Origin: Mesobacillus persicus | Lineage (GTDB): Bacteria; Bacillota; Bacilli; Bacillales; Cytobacillaceae | Reading direction: 5' to 3' | Assembly: GCF_900109925.1 (NCBI RefSeq) | Contig: NZ_FOBW01000003.1 | Span: forward strand, 124,001-188,000 | Length of the DNA: 64,000 bases | Shown: piece by piece, positions 29,528 through 38,532 of the stretch | How positions within the stretch are numbered: the first letter of the stretch is position 1 | How the letters are laid out: every line of letters starts with the position of its first letter | Position numbers and translations under genes: made by a program | Notes under the pieces: model-generated | What the model was told of the DNA's origin: nothing | What the model saw: only the letters and a program-made list of their open reading frames with translations | Databases searched by the model: none

Positions 29528-29632
29528 ATTCCCTATAAGCTGAATTATATTCCCTCATAGAGATGTTTTATTCCCTCACAGAGACGTTATATTCCTAGTA
29601 CGGGAATATATATTCCTACTACAAGGAATAAA
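29528..29632. repeat. Five tandem 21-bp units beginning ATTCC
   Basis: Units start at 29528, 29549, 29570, 29591 and 29612, each exactly 21 bases and each opening with ATTCC. Units 2 and 3 are nearly identical (ATTCCCTCA-AGAGA-GTT); units 4 and 5 keep ATTCCTA-TAC. Stops occur in the frames I read, so the array is not a coding repeat. Confidence 0.85.
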
Positions 29633-29847
29633 TACTGGGTGGGGTATGGTTGAGTTACTTTCTTAATTTTAATGTAACAGCATACTAAGGTGATTTCCTC
29701 CGACCAGCCTGGGAAAATTCCTTTTAATGAATTTTGCTTTAACTGAATACATATAGTTATAGGAGTATTTCCCCCGGGGAATATAGCTTTTATCACAAGT
29801 AAGAGCTTCTTCACGCATACCGTCTTTTAGAATAGAGGTGAGAAAGC

Positions 29848-30798
29848 TTGGAACAACCGTTTCGCATGAATAACAATGGACAAATTAGCATTGTACTCAA
29901 TGCGCAGAAGCGCAATGCAGCAACGAAGGAATTGCCTAAATCACCGCCAACAGAAGTGAAACCAAAGCCAACTGATCATGAAGCCTTAAAAGAAATTGAA
30001 GATGAGCTGGGGACATTGGTTGGAATGGACGAAATGAAACGCATGATAAAAGAAATCTATGCGTGGATTTATGTGAATAAAAAAAGAGAAGAAAAAGGAT
30101 TGAAGGCCGGTCGTCAAGCTTTACACATGATGTTCAAAGGAAATCCTGGTACAGGAAAGACGACCGTCGCGAGATTAATTGGAAAGCTATTTTTAAAAAT
30201 GAATGTACTATCTAAAGGGCATTTAATCGAAGCTGAAAGAGCCGATTTAGTTGGAGAATACATTGGTCATACGGCACAAAAAACACGTGATTTAGTCAAG
30301 AAAGCTCTTGGTGGAATTTTATTTATTGATGAAGCGTACTCTTTAGGACGTGGTGGAGAAAAGGATTTTGGGAAAGAAGCGATTGATACGCTTGTTAAAC
30401 ATATGGAAGACAAACAACATGAATTTATCTTGATTCTTGCGGGCTATTCACGAGAAATGGATTATTTCTTATCGTTGAATCCAGGTTTGCATTCTAGATT
30501 TCCATTAGTCGTTGATTTTCCAGATTATACAATAGATCAATTAATGGATATAGGCAGACGTATGCTAGATGAAAGAGAGTATACATTAAGTCATGAAGCG
30601 GAGCGAAAACTGAGGGAGCATCTTGCCTGGGTGAAATCAAGCCTAGGACCAACTGGATTTTCAAATGGCCGCTATATTCGTAATATCATAGAAAAATCCA
30701 TTCGTGCCCAGGCGATGAGGCTGCTGCTAGACAATCAGTTCGAGCGGCATGAACTTGTCACCCTTCGGAGCAATGATCTTATTTTAAATGAGGGTTGA
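29848..30798 (+). CDS. spoVK: Stage V sporulation protein K, AAA+ ATPase
   Basis: This 316-residue ATPase of the CbxX/CfxQ type is needed for spore maturation in B. subtilis. It has a charged N-terminal part, Walker A GNPGTGKTT (about 99-107), Walker B GGILFIDEAYSLG and the sensor/arginine region LHSRFPLVVDF. It starts with TTG behind GAGGTGAG. The position ahead of hflX-ynbB-glnRA matches B. subtilis. Its molecular target is unknown. Confidence 0.95.
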   Translation: MEQPFRMNNNGQISIVLNAQKRNAATKELPKSPPTEVKPKPTDHEALKEIEDELGTLVGMDEMKRMIKEIYAWIYVNKKREEKGLKAGRQALHMMFKGNPGTGKTTVARLIGKLFLKMNVLSKGHLIEAERADLVGEYIGHTAQKTRDLVKKALGGILFIDEAYSLGRGGEKDFGKEAIDTLVKHMEDKQHEFILILAGYSREMDYFLSLNPGLHSRFPLVVDFPDYTIDQLMDIGRRMLDEREYTLSHEAERKLREHLAWVKSSLGPTGFSNGRYIRNIIEKSIRAQAMRLLLDNQFERHELVTLRSNDLILNEG

Positions 30799-30820
30799 TT
30801 GGCATTCTGATAGCACGGAG

Positions 30821-30857
30821 CGGAGGACGAAAAGGTGTCATTTTCGTCCTCCTTTTC
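30821..30857 (+). terminator. Terminator after spoVK
   Basis: The perfect 12-bp stem GGAGGACGAAAA / TTTTCGTCCTCC is followed by TTTTCTCG. Confidence 0.92.
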
Positions 30858-31043
30858 TCGTTTTCTTGATTGGGAGTGAAAATCAACACTCATGATAAAA
30901 AAAAGTCACTTGAAAAAATCAATTATCCGATTATATATGGTAGAATTTGTATAAAATAGAGAAGTTTGTACGGATAGTTTGTTGCAAATCAACAAAGGGC
31001 CTTCGTCCAGGCAAATGAATAGCAAAATAATGGGAGTATGGTT

Positions 31044-31781
31044 ATGGAGAAAAAAATTGCAATTTTAACAGATATTCATGGCAATAACGCCGCTTTAACA
31101 GCAGTGTTAGATGAAATTGATCATGACCTGCAAGTGGAACATATTTATTGTTTAGGGGATTTAGTGGGGATTGGGCATGAAACGAATGAAGTCCTAGAGA
31201 CATTGTTTTCACGGGAGGATGTGTCATTTGTGCTAGGGAACCATGATGAGGCGATCTTAGACATACTTGCGGGGAAAGAGCCGGAGAGTAAGGGACCGGA
31301 AAGAGATCATCATAAATGGATTGCTTCTCGTTTAAATGAGCAGTTAACCGCTCCCCTTCATCAGATTCCTAAACAATTAGAAAGCAATTATAATGGGAAA
31401 AAGTTTCTGTTTACGCATTACCATTTGAACGAGGAAAATGAGTTTATGACGGTGGACTATGAACCAACAGCGAAGAAACTGGATGAACATTACAGCAAAA
31501 CAAACGCTGACGTTGTCTGTTTTGGTCACCATCACGTCGTTCACCATTTTCATTCAAGACAGCGCTTGTATTTTAACCCCGGCGCACTTGGTTGCCAATA
31601 CAAACCGATTGCCCCCTATGCGATGTTAACGGTTGGGGAATTGGGGAACATCAATATCGATTTGAAAGAAGTTCCGTACAATAACAAAGATTACATGCTA
31701 GCCTATTCAAGGCTGCCAATCCCAGCGAAAGACTTTGTTCTGAAAAACTTCTATGGAAATCAACATCTGAATTACCTCTAA
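31044..31781 (+). CDS. Calcineurin-like metallophosphoesterase
   Basis: This 245-residue phosphoesterase shows the full metal-binding series: LTDIHGNNAAL (D and H), CLGDLVGIG, LGNHDEAIL, LFTHYHLN and GHHHV. It resembles the bacterial YfcE/serine-threonine phosphatase-like group that acts on phosphodiesters or phosphoproteins; the natural substrate cannot be told. The second ATG (31044) has GGGAG at proper spacing; the first (31038) is too close. A palindromic repeat follows two bases after its stop. Confidence 0.88.
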   Translation: MEKKIAILTDIHGNNAALTAVLDEIDHDLQVEHIYCLGDLVGIGHETNEVLETLFSREDVSFVLGNHDEAILDILAGKEPESKGPERDHHKWIASRLNEQLTAPLHQIPKQLESNYNGKKFLFTHYHLNEENEFMTVDYEPTAKKLDEHYSKTNADVVCFGHHHVVHHFHSRQRLYFNPGALGCQYKPIAPYAMLTVGELGNINIDLKEVPYNNKDYMLAYSRLPIPAKDFVLKNFYGNQHLNYL

Positions 31782-31782
31782 A

Positions 31783-31811
31783 AAATGGATGGTGCCAGGC
31801 ACCATCCATTT
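31783..31811. repeat. GGTGCCAGGCACC palindromic repeat, copy 2
   Basis: AAATGGATGGTGCC and GGCACCATCCATTT form a perfect 14-bp palindrome about one central A. The module equals the core of the element at 19205-19247. It lies between convergent genes and may help end transcription from both sides. Confidence 0.82.
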
Positions 31812-31835
31812 ATTTAACATATAGTTATTTTCCTT

Positions 31836-32441
31836 TTAGTTCATTTCAACTTTGCGGATAGGGAGGCGCCAACCATGAGTATAGGAGTATACGCGGAGGC
31901 CGGTGATTACGGCAAACAATGCGTAAAGCTCGATTGGTGACTGGACCCAGTTTATTCCGATTAGTAGCCCTGCTAGGATGGCCCATATCGCGTAAACTTC
32001 GGACTTTAATACGAGCGGTTTACGGCCAGCCAATAGATCACGGATCATTCCACCACCACTCCCTGTTAGAACGGCAGCGATAATGACAGCGGCTAATGGA
32101 TGGTTCATCCCCGTTGCATAAAGTGCTCCTTGGATAGCAAACGCAGATAGACCGATGGCATCCGTGAAATTCCCCCACTTTTGCCAATGTTTTAATAGTT
32201 TGCTTGGAAAAAGCAAGATGATGGTAATCGACAAAAGGGCAATTGTGAACAGGAGGCCTTGCTCCCACAAAGCTGAAATCGGAACTCCAATTAACAGGTT
32301 CCGGATTGCTCCTCCTCCAAAGGCTGTGACAATTCCCAACATATAAACACCGAAAATATCATACTCTTCTTCCATCGCGACAATGGCGCCACTGATGGCA
32401 AAGGCAATTGTACCAATCATGCTGAGAACTTCCCAAGTCAT
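31836..32441 (-). CDS. yvgT: TRIC-type (UPF0126) cation channel family protein
   Basis: This 201-residue membrane protein has six to seven hydrophobic segments and two repeated glycine-rich motifs: GGGAIRNLLIG near residue 43 and GSGGGMIRDLLAGR near residue 127. This duplicated GGG-xxR signature is typical of the UPF0126 family, now linked to trimeric intracellular cation (TRIC) channels that pass K+ ions. In B. subtilis the family member is YvgT. The symbol is by similarity only. Confidence 0.82.
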   Translation of the reverse strand: MTWEVLSMIGTIAFAISGAIVAMEEEYDIFGVYMLGIVTAFGGGAIRNLLIGVPISALWEQGLLFTIALLSITIILLFPSKLLKHWQKWGNFTDAIGLSAFAIQGALYATGMNHPLAAVIIAAVLTGSGGGMIRDLLAGRKPLVLKSEVYAIWAILAGLLIGINWVQSPIELYALFAVITGLRVYSYTHGWRLPIRKVEMN

Positions 32442-32513
32442 CGCCGATCTCTCCCTTACAAGTCATTTCTAATAAGTTATGTTCCGAACTTTTCCTGCGT
32501 TATCTAGGTTCCC

Positions 32514-32652
32514 TCTCAAGCTTTGTTGCTTTCGAGCCAAATGGAACTTATAGCTATATATGTATCGTTGAAATATAGTTTTAGTTTTATAAAGAAAAGC
32601 CTGCAAACCTAATTTAATTGCAACAAATAGCTATTCTACGTTAAAATCTGCT
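32514..32652. repeat. Dispersed intergenic repeat, copy 2
   Basis: This copy aligns by eye with 4772-4905: TCTCAAGCTTTGTTGCTTTC, then AAATGGAACTTATAGC, then a T/A-rich part. It diverges toward the end. Confidence 0.5.
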
Positions 32653-32696
32653 GTTGGATTTTAACACCAATCTTTACGAAAACAGTCTATTTAAAA

Positions 32697-32782
32697 GAAC
32701 CATAATGATTTTACCATCTTCAACTTGTTTTTTTAACCAAAATATCTCATAAAAATCAAGAATAAGGTAAAAATTATGGTTC
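32697..32782. repeat. Long inverted repeat upstream of hflX
   Basis: GAACCATAAT-GA-TTTTACC (32697-32715) is mirrored by GGTAAAAATTATGGTTC (32766-32782) around an about 50-base centre. It lies upstream of the predicted promoter, so it is more likely a DNA element or remnant than a leader hairpin. Confidence 0.6.
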
Positions 32783-32793
32783 ATTGACCTTTT

Positions 32794-32803
32794 TTGGTAT
32801 GAT
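32794..32803 (+). promoter_or_regulatory. Extended -10 promoter of hflX
   Basis: TTGGTATGAT holds TG-N-TATGAT, an extended -10 element. It gives a leader of about 30 bases before the TTG start at 32839. No good -35 is needed for such a promoter. Confidence 0.55.
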
Positions 32804-32838
32804 GAGATTAAATACATATGAAGAAAGGTGGAATTCGC

Positions 32839-34104
32839 TTGGAACAGAAAATGGATTCCTCTGAAAAAGCCATTCTCGTTGGCTGTCAGACCCCAGCTTC
32901 TGACGACCTCCGATTTCAATATTCAATGGATGAACTGGCTTCTTTAACTGAAACAGCTCAGGGAACGGTCGTTATTTCGGTTGTGCAAAAACGGGACCGC
33001 ATTCATCCTTCAACCTATATTGGCAAAGGGAAAGTGGAAGAGCTGAAAGCTTTGGTTGCCGAATTAGAAGCGGAGTTAATCATCTTCAACGATGAGCTTT
33101 CACCAAGTCAGATACGGAATCTCTCAAGAGATCTTGAAGTTCGGATTATCGACCGAACGCAACTTATCCTTGATATCTTTGCCCGTAGAGCACGCTCCAA
33201 GGAAGGGAAGTTGCAAGTGGAACTGGCTCAGCTGCAATACTTGCTCCCTCGATTAATGGGGCAGGGAACAGCGATGTCGCGGTTAGGTGCCGGGATTGGG
33301 ACAAGAGGTCCAGGGGAAACGAAACTTGAGTCAGACCGACGCCATATTCGCCGGAGAATTGACGATATCAAGGGCCAGCTGGAAGTTATCGTTCAGCATC
33401 GTGATCGTTATCGGGAGCGCCGGAAGAAAAATAAGGCTTTCCAAATTGCACTCGTCGGTTATACGAATGCTGGGAAATCCACGCTTTTTAATCGGTTAAC
33501 TGAAGCGGACTCCTATGAAGAAAATCAACTGTTTGCAACGCTAGATCCGATGACGAGGAAAGTCATTTTGCCAAGCGGATTTACCGTCCTGATGACGGAT
33601 ACGGTTGGATTTATTCAAGACTTACCGACCACCTTGGTTGCAGCATTCCGCTCGACCCTAGAGGAAGTTCGCGAAGCCGACTTACTTTTACATGTCGTCG
33701 ATATGTCAAATGAGGATTATTTTTCTCATGAGCAAACCGTCACGAAATTGTTAGCAGACTTAGAAGTGAACCAAATTCCGCAAATAACGGTTTATAATAA
33801 AAGAGATATCAAACATCCTGATTTCGTACCAGTAGCGAAAACGGAGACCGCTTTTATCAGTGCTCATAATGATGAGGACCGGGATCAACTAAAGCTAAAA
33901 ATAGAAGAAACGGTCATCGGGATGATGGAAGCATTCCATGTACTTGTTCCTTCTGGTGAAGGGAAGCTACTTTCTCAGTTGAAAAATGAGACCATCTTAC
34001 GAGAGCTTACTTTTGATGAAGATAAGCAGGGGTATGTTTGTAAAGGTTATGCGTTAAAGGACCATCATGTAACAGGTCAACTTAATAAATATTCAGTGAG
34101 ATAG
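32839..34104 (+). CDS. hflX: Ribosome-associated GTPase HflX
   Basis: This 421-residue GTPase (YnbA in B. subtilis) splits stalled or idle ribosomes. It has the HflX N-terminal domain ([10 protein letters not shown]), the glycine-rich connector [19 protein letters not shown], and the G domain with [11 protein letters not shown] (G1), DTVGFI (G3) and NKRD (G4). The TTG at 32839 follows AAAGGTGG at good spacing; the ATG at 32818 has no ribosome site. ynbB follows after 13 bases. HflX is linked to macrolide and lincosamide stress in other Firmicutes. Confidence 0.95.
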   Translation: MEQKMDSSEKAILVGCQTPASDDLRFQYSMDELASLTETAQGTVVISVVQKRDRIHPSTYIGKGKVEELKALVAELEAELIIFNDELSPSQIRNLSRDLEVRIIDRTQLILDIFARRARSKEGKLQVELAQLQYLLPRLMGQGTAMSRLGAGIGTRGPGETKLESDRRHIRRRIDDIKGQLEVIVQHRDRYRERRKKNKAFQIALVGYTNAGKSTLFNRLTEADSYEENQLFATLDPMTRKVILPSGFTVLMTDTVGFIQDLPTTLVAAFRSTLEEVREADLLLHVVDMSNEDYFSHEQTVTKLLADLEVNQIPQITVYNKRDIKHPDFVPVAKTETAFISAHNDEDRDQLKLKIEETVIGMMEAFHVLVPSGEGKLLSQLKNETILRELTFDEDKQGYVCKGYALKDHHVTGQLNKYSVR

Positions 34105-34117
34105 GGGAAACAAAGGT

Positions 34118-35389
34118 ATGTTTACGCAATTTACATCTGGGGAAAAGCTTGAAAATCTTGTTCAACAAGTAGAAGAGCAAATTTCAGCGATACATAAAAA
34201 AATCGACCAGCGGATTGATGCCAATCAGTTCCGTGTTTTGCAGAGTTTTCAAAAGCACCGTGTCAGTGATTCTCATTTCATGCCATCTACTGGGTACGGT
34301 TATGATGACATAGGTCGCGATACATTAGAAAAAATTTACGCGGATGTGTTCGGTGGCGAAGCAGGTTTAGTTAGACCGCAAATTATCTCGGGCACGCATG
34401 CAATCTCTATTGCCCTTTTTGGCATTTTGCGACCTGGAGATGAGCTTTTATATATGACAGGGAAGCCTTACGACACCCTCGAAGAGATCGTCGGAATCCG
34501 TGGCAGTGGGAATGGGTCACTAAAAGAATACGGCATTTCCTATGATTCTGTTTCATTAACGGAAGCGGGACAAATCGATTGGCAGGCGGTTGAAAAAGCG
34601 ATTAAGCCAAACACAAAAATGATTGGCATTCAGCGGTCAAAAGGCTATGCAACCCGACCATCCTTTACAGTTGCCGAAATAGGCGAAATGGTTCGGTTTG
34701 TCAAAGAAATCAAATCGGATGTAGTCGTCTTCGTTGATAATTGTTATGGTGAGTTTGTGGAAGAGCAGGAACCATGCCATGTCGGTGCCGATTTAATGGC
34801 TGGGTCGCTTATAAAAAATCCTGGTGGCGGAATCGCGAAAACAGGTGGTTATCTTGTTGGGAAAGCGGAGTACGTCGAGTCATGTTCCTACCGGATGACT
34901 TCACCAGGAATTGGTGCGGAAGCGGGTGCGTCCCTTTATGCGCTCCAGGAAATGTACCAAGGCTTTTTCATGGCACCGCATATTGTTGCCCAAGCATTAA
35001 AGGGGGCTGTTTTTACAGCAGCGATGCTTGAAAGATGCGGCATGAATTCGCAGCCAAGTTGGGATGCAGACAGAACCGATTTAATTCAATCTATTCAGTT
35101 TGATGATCGTGAGAAAATGGTGGCTTTCTGTCAAGCGATTCAATTTGCTTCTCCAATTAATTCACATGTCACTCCGTACCCGAGCTATATGCCAGGGTAT
35201 GAAGATGACGTTATCATGGCAGCTGGAACGTTTATTCAAGGCGCAAGTATCGAATTAACGGCCGATGGCCCGACGCGCCCGCCATATGTTGCCTATGTGC
35301 AAGGTGGATTAACCTATTCCCACGTTAAAATGGCCGTATGTCTCGCCTTGGATCGGCTAGTGGAAAAAGGATTAGTGAACCTAGCATAG
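34118..35389 (+). CDS. ynbB: PLP-dependent enzyme YnbB (EF-P modification pathway)
   Basis: This 423-residue fold-type I PLP enzyme is often annotated as a cystathionine beta-lyase or methionine gamma-lyase family aminotransferase. VDNCYGEFVEEQEP holds the PLP-ring aspartate, and GSLIKNPGGGIAKTGGYLVGK holds the Schiff-base lysine. In B. subtilis, ynbB has been linked genetically, as I recall, to 5-aminopentanol modification of EF-P. That fits the presence of ymfI in the same window; the precise reaction is not certain. Confidence 0.88.
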   Translation: MFTQFTSGEKLENLVQQVEEQISAIHKKIDQRIDANQFRVLQSFQKHRVSDSHFMPSTGYGYDDIGRDTLEKIYADVFGGEAGLVRPQIISGTHAISIALFGILRPGDELLYMTGKPYDTLEEIVGIRGSGNGSLKEYGISYDSVSLTEAGQIDWQAVEKAIKPNTKMIGIQRSKGYATRPSFTVAEIGEMVRFVKEIKSDVVVFVDNCYGEFVEEQEPCHVGADLMAGSLIKNPGGGIAKTGGYLVGKAEYVESCSYRMTSPGIGAEAGASLYALQEMYQGFFMAPHIVAQALKGAVFTAAMLERCGMNSQPSWDADRTDLIQSIQFDDREKMVAFCQAIQFASPINSHVTPYPSYMPGYEDDVIMAAGTFIQGASIELTADGPTRPPYVAYVQGGLTYSHVKMAVCLALDRLVEKGLVNLA

Positions 35390-35498
35390 GAATGTAGAAA
35401 TTATAAAAGTATGGGGCTGGTTATCAAGTGTATAACCAGTCTTAATATAGGTAAAGATAAAGGCAAAATCATTTATCTAAAAATTAATTCAAAAACTA

Positions 35499-35549
35499 TG
35501 TTAGATTATCTTACATATAGTTGACATGTTAACTTACATTACATATAAT
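35499..35549 (+). promoter_or_regulatory. glnRA promoter with two GlnR boxes
   Basis: Two perfect matches to the GlnR/TnrA box TGTNA-N7-TNACA are present: 35499-35515 and 35527-35543. The sigma-A promoter is ideal: TTGACA (35521-35526), a 17-base spacer and TATAAT (35544-35549). The second box fills the spacer exactly and the first ends just upstream of the -35, so GlnR bound here blocks RNA polymerase. Confidence 0.96.
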
Positions 35550-35581
35550 AAAACTATCAATAGGAGAAAGGAGAGAAATCG

Positions 35582-35983
35582 ATGGGCGGAAGCCAGATTC
35601 GCCGCAATATGCCACTGTTTTCAATCGGGATCGTCATGCAGTTGACAGATCTTACTGCTAGACAAATCCGATACTATGAAGAACATGGCTTGATTTCTCC
35701 AGCAAGAACAGAAGGCAATAAACGTCTTTTTTCCTTAAACGATATTGACAAACTGCTTGAAGTCAAGGATTTAATTGACCAAGGTGTCAATCTTGCTGGC
35801 ATTAAACAAATCTTCAATGTAAAACAACAACAAGATGATGTACTAACAGATGAAGACAACCAAGAAGCTGAAAAAGTGAGAAAAGACCTTTCCGATGCTG
35901 AGCTTCGGAAGCTTCTCCGCAAAGAATTACTCAGAGCTGGAAGGTTTAATCGGGGCCATGGCAACCCGCCAAGACTCCAGTAA
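35582..35983 (+). CDS. glnR: MerR-family glutamine synthetase repressor GlnR
   Basis: This 133-residue repressor has an N-terminal winged helix of MerR type ([25 protein letters not shown], residues 15-40) and a short C-terminal region that senses feedback-inhibited glutamine synthetase. The C-terminal tail ([16 protein letters not shown]-like) is the part that auto-inhibits DNA binding in B. subtilis. It represses its own operon through the two boxes upstream. The ribosome site is AGGAGAAAGGAG. Confidence 0.96.
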   Translation: MGGSQIRRNMPLFSIGIVMQLTDLTARQIRYYEEHGLISPARTEGNKRLFSLNDIDKLLEVKDLIDQGVNLAGIKQIFNVKQQQDDVLTDEDNQEAEKVRKDLSDAELRKLLRKELLRAGRFNRGHGNPPRLQ

Positions 35984-36021
35984 AATTATGAAAATATGAA
36001 AATAGTAGGAGGAAGATAAGA

Positions 36022-37356
36022 ATGGCAAAGTTTACTAGGGAAGATATCGCTCGTTTATCTCAAGAACAAAATGTAAAGTTCATCCGCTTACAGTTTACTG
36101 ATATTTTAGGAACAATCAAAAACGTGGAGATTCCAATCAGCCAGCTTGAAAAAGCACTAGATAATAAAATGATGTTTGATGGATCTTCAATTGAAGGTTT
36201 CGTTCGTATTGAAGAATCAGATATGTACTTAATTCCAGATTTAGATACTTGGGTTGTCTTCCCTTGGACAGCTGAAAAAGGAAAAGTTGCACGACTTATC
36301 TGTGATATTCAGAACCCAGACGGAACGCCATTCCTAGGTGATCCACGTGCAAACCTTAAGCGTGTCTTAAAGGAAATGGAAGAACTAGGCTTCACTGATT
36401 TCAACTTAGGGCCTGAGCCAGAATTCTTCTTATTCAAGTTAGATGAAAAAGGCGAGCCAACGCTTGAATTAAACGATAATGGTGGATACTTTGACCTTGC
36501 ACCAACCGATTTAGGTGAAAACTGCCGTCGTGATATCGTTCTTGAGCTTGAAGAGATGGGCTTTGAAATCGAAGCTTCTCACCACGAGGTAGCGCCAGGA
36601 CAGCACGAAATCGACTTTAAATATGCTGATGCGATTACAGCTTGTGACAACATCCAAACGTTCAAGTTAGTTGTCAAAACCATCGCACGTAAGCATGGTC
36701 TTCATGCAACATTCATGCCGAAACCATTGTTCGGTGTAAACGGTTCTGGAATGCACATGAACCTATCATTGTTTAAGAATGGCGAAAATGCATTCTATGA
36801 TACAACAGGAGACCTTGAATTGAGTGAAACAGCAAGACAGTTTATTGCAGGTACAATTAAAAATGCTACAGCTTTCACAGCTGTAACAAACCCAACAGTA
36901 AACTCTTATAAGCGTCTAGTTCCTGGTTATGAAGCTCCTTGTTATGTTGCATGGTCTGCTCAAAACCGTTCACCATTGATTCGTATCCCAGCATCCCGTG
37001 GATTGAGCACGCGTGTTGAGGTACGTAGCGTAGACCCAGCTGCGAACCCATATCTAGCAATGGCTGTTCTTCTACAAGCTGGACTTGACGGTATCAAGAA
37101 CAAACTGACTCCTCCAGCTCCAGTTGACCGCAACATCTACGTGATGGATAAAGAAGAGCGCGAAGAAGTAGGAATTGTTGATCTTCCTGCAACTCTTGCA
37201 GCGGCTCTTGATCAGTTAAAATCTAGCGAAGTCATCCGTGCAGCCCTAGGTGAGCACATCCTTGAGCACTTCGTTGAAGCAAAAGAGATTGAATGGGATA
37301 TGTTCCGTACGCAAGTGCACCCATGGGAGCGCGAGCAGTACTTGACGATGTATTAA
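36022..37356 (+). CDS. glnA: Glutamine synthetase, type I-alpha
   Basis: This 444-residue dodecameric enzyme makes glutamine from glutamate, ammonia and ATP. The motifs [52 protein letters not shown] and NRSPLIRIP are intact. The length and absence of the adenylylation loop tyrosine context fit the GSI-alpha type, which in Bacillus is controlled by feedback inhibition and by GlnR and TnrA binding. It lies 38 bases after glnR in the same transcript. Confidence 0.98.
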   Translation: MAKFTREDIARLSQEQNVKFIRLQFTDILGTIKNVEIPISQLEKALDNKMMFDGSSIEGFVRIEESDMYLIPDLDTWVVFPWTAEKGKVARLICDIQNPDGTPFLGDPRANLKRVLKEMEELGFTDFNLGPEPEFFLFKLDEKGEPTLELNDNGGYFDLAPTDLGENCRRDIVLELEEMGFEIEASHHEVAPGQHEIDFKYADAITACDNIQTFKLVVKTIARKHGLHATFMPKPLFGVNGSGMHMNLSLFKNGENAFYDTTGDLELSETARQFIAGTIKNATAFTAVTNPTVNSYKRLVPGYEAPCYVAWSAQNRSPLIRIPASRGLSTRVEVRSVDPAANPYLAMAVLLQAGLDGIKNKLTPPAPVDRNIYVMDKEEREEVGIVDLPATLAAALDQLKSSEVIRAALGEHILEHFVEAKEIEWDMFRTQVHPWEREQYLTMY

Positions 37357-37364
37357 AATAAAAT

Positions 37365-37401
37365 GAAAAAAGCCCTGACACTTTGGTGTTGGGGCTTTTT
37401 T
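37365..37401 (+). terminator. Terminator after glnA
   Basis: AAAAAGCCC-TG-ACAC pairs with GTGT-T-GGGGCTTTTTT, a strong hairpin flanked by A- and T-runs. Confidence 0.92.
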
Positions 37402-37475
37402 GTGCTAGGTCCGGTTCTACACAATTCGGAGATTAACGAGTGGTGTTAATTCGCTGAGTGTTTGTCTATGTGTTC

Positions 37476-37634
37476 GTGGGAGGAATGGGAAGGAAGCTAC
37501 CGGTAACATAGGGGGCTTCTATGAGCCCGTGGGAGGTGCAGGAAGGAGGTTACCGGTAACATAGGGGGCTTCTATGAGCCCGTGGGAGGTGCAGGAAGGA
37601 GGTTACCGGTAACATAGAGGGCTTCTACGTGCCC
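37476..37634. repeat. Three tandem 53-bp units between glnA and lexA
   Basis: Units cover 37476-37528, 37529-37581 and 37582-37634. Each opens with GTGGGAGG, has TACCGGTAACATAG in the middle and ends with GGGCTTCTA-G-GCCC. Units 2 and 3 differ at only a few bases; unit 1 differs in its first third. A decayed fourth unit with GGTAACATAA follows. A unit of 53 is not divisible by three, so this is not a protein repeat. It makes up most of the 394-base gap here. Confidence 0.9.
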
Positions 37635-37716
37635 GAGAAAGCCACGAAAACCTTGGAAACGGTAACATAAACAACTCTATAGGAGTGAGATGAATATCGA
37701 CTATACTTCCAAAACA

Positions 37717-37754
37717 TTAAAGAGCTTGTCCCAATCTAGGGACAAGCTCTTTAA
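37717..37754 (-). terminator. Terminator after lexA
   Basis: TTAAAGAGCTTGTCCC pairs perfectly with GGGACAAGCTCTTTAA. The lexA stop codon lies within the stem. It may also stop rightward read-through from glnA. Confidence 0.9.
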
Positions 37755-38374
37755 TGCATATGACGGTAAACGCCAACCACTTTTCCAAGAATGGAAACAT
37801 TCCGAAGAATAATAGGATCCATCGTAGGGTTCTCAGGTTGTAGGCGAATAAAGTCTTTTTCTTTAAAGAATCGCTTCACAGTTGCTTCATCTTCCTCGGT
37901 CATCGCAACGACAATTTCCCCGTTGTTGGCTGTTTGCTGCTGTTTCACGATTACATAATCGCCATCGAGGATACCTGCATCAATCATACTATCTCCCATG
38001 ACTTCAAGCATAAATACTTGTTCATCGGAAGGGACCAAAGTGTCTGGAAGTGGGAAGTATTCCTCAACATTTTCAATCGCAGTTATTGGTTGACCGGCAG
38101 TGACTTTTCCAACAACCGGAACATTTATGACACTATATTTAGGCGTTGGCATATCTGGTTCATTTTCAAGTATTTCAATCGCCCGTGGTTTGGTTGGATC
38201 GCGGCGAATCAGCCCTTTGCTTTCTAAGCGAGCTAAATGTCCATGGACAGTCGAGCTGGAAGCAAGTCCAACAGCTTCGCCAATTTCACGAACAGAAGGT
38301 GGATAGCCTTTTTTCTTCACTTCATCCTTGATGAAGGCAAGGATGTCTTGTTGCCTTTTTGATAGTTTTGTCAT
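37751..38374 (-). CDS. lexA: SOS repressor LexA
   Basis: This 207-residue repressor has a winged-helix DNA-binding domain (1-70, with [25 protein letters not shown]) and a self-cleaving peptidase domain. The cleavage site is Ala93-Gly94 (VTAGQP); the Ser/Lys pair is Ser129 (MGDSM) and Lys167 (ATVKRF). The start at 38374 has GAGGTG upstream and gives the standard MTKLSKRQ start. Its own promoter, with LexA boxes, lies in the divergent gap to yneA. Confidence 0.98.
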   Translation of the reverse strand: MTKLSKRQQDILAFIKDEVKKKGYPPSVREIGEAVGLASSSTVHGHLARLESKGLIRRDPTKPRAIEILENEPDMPTPKYSVINVPVVGKVTAGQPITAIENVEEYFPLPDTLVPSDEQVFMLEVMGDSMIDAGILDGDYVIVKQQQTANNGEIVVAMTEEDEATVKRFFKEKDFIRLQPENPTMDPIILRNVSILGKVVGVYRHMH

Positions 38375-38406
38375 AATCACGCACCTCGTCTTTTTTATCT
38401 ATTTTG

Positions 38407-38516
38407 ATTATAACACGTATGTTCGTATGGTACAAACATAAGTTCGAACATGTTGTTGACAAGAAACAAATGTTCGCATTATAATAAAATCAATCAAACA
38501 AACGAACATATATTCT
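38407..38516. promoter_or_regulatory. Divergent lexA/yneA promoters with LexA boxes
   Basis: lexA (minus): -35 TTGTAC at 38435-38430, 17-base spacer, TATAAT at 38412-38407. yneA (plus): TTGACA 38456-38461, 18-base spacer, TATAAT 38480-38485. LexA-like boxes: 38412-38425 (in the lexA spacer), 38433-38446 (CAAACATAAGTTCG, nine of ten specified bases, over the lexA -35), 38463-38476 (in the yneA spacer, eight of ten) and a weaker one at 38503-38516. Both genes are therefore silenced by LexA and switched on by DNA damage. Confidence 0.92.
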
Positions 38517-38532
38517 GATTGAGGTGTACAAA

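Larger units (their letters stand above)
29198..29847. other. Gap between hfq and spoVK
   Basis: This 650-base non-coding stretch has a terminator for hfq (29286-29313) and a five-unit 21-bp tandem repeat (29528-29632). An AAAAGGAGGTC ribosome-site-like string at 29441 is not followed by a usable ORF. A CATACC hexamer near 29816 could be part of a sigma-E -10 for spoVK, but no -35 fits. Confidence 0.65.
32442..32838. other. Gap upstream of hflX with repeat and two hairpins
   Basis: This stretch holds the second copy of a dispersed repeat (32514-32652) that includes the palindrome GTTAAAATC / GATTTTAAC (32640-32665), a large inverted repeat (32697-32782) and the hflX promoter. Confidence 0.65.

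Noticed and set aside
29528-29632. CRISPR array in the 21-bp repeat
   Set aside because: Units are contiguous without spacers and no cas gene is near.
37476-37634. CRISPR array or repeat protein in the 53-bp repeat
   Set aside because: No unique spacers, and 53 is not a multiple of three, so the frame shifts at each unit.
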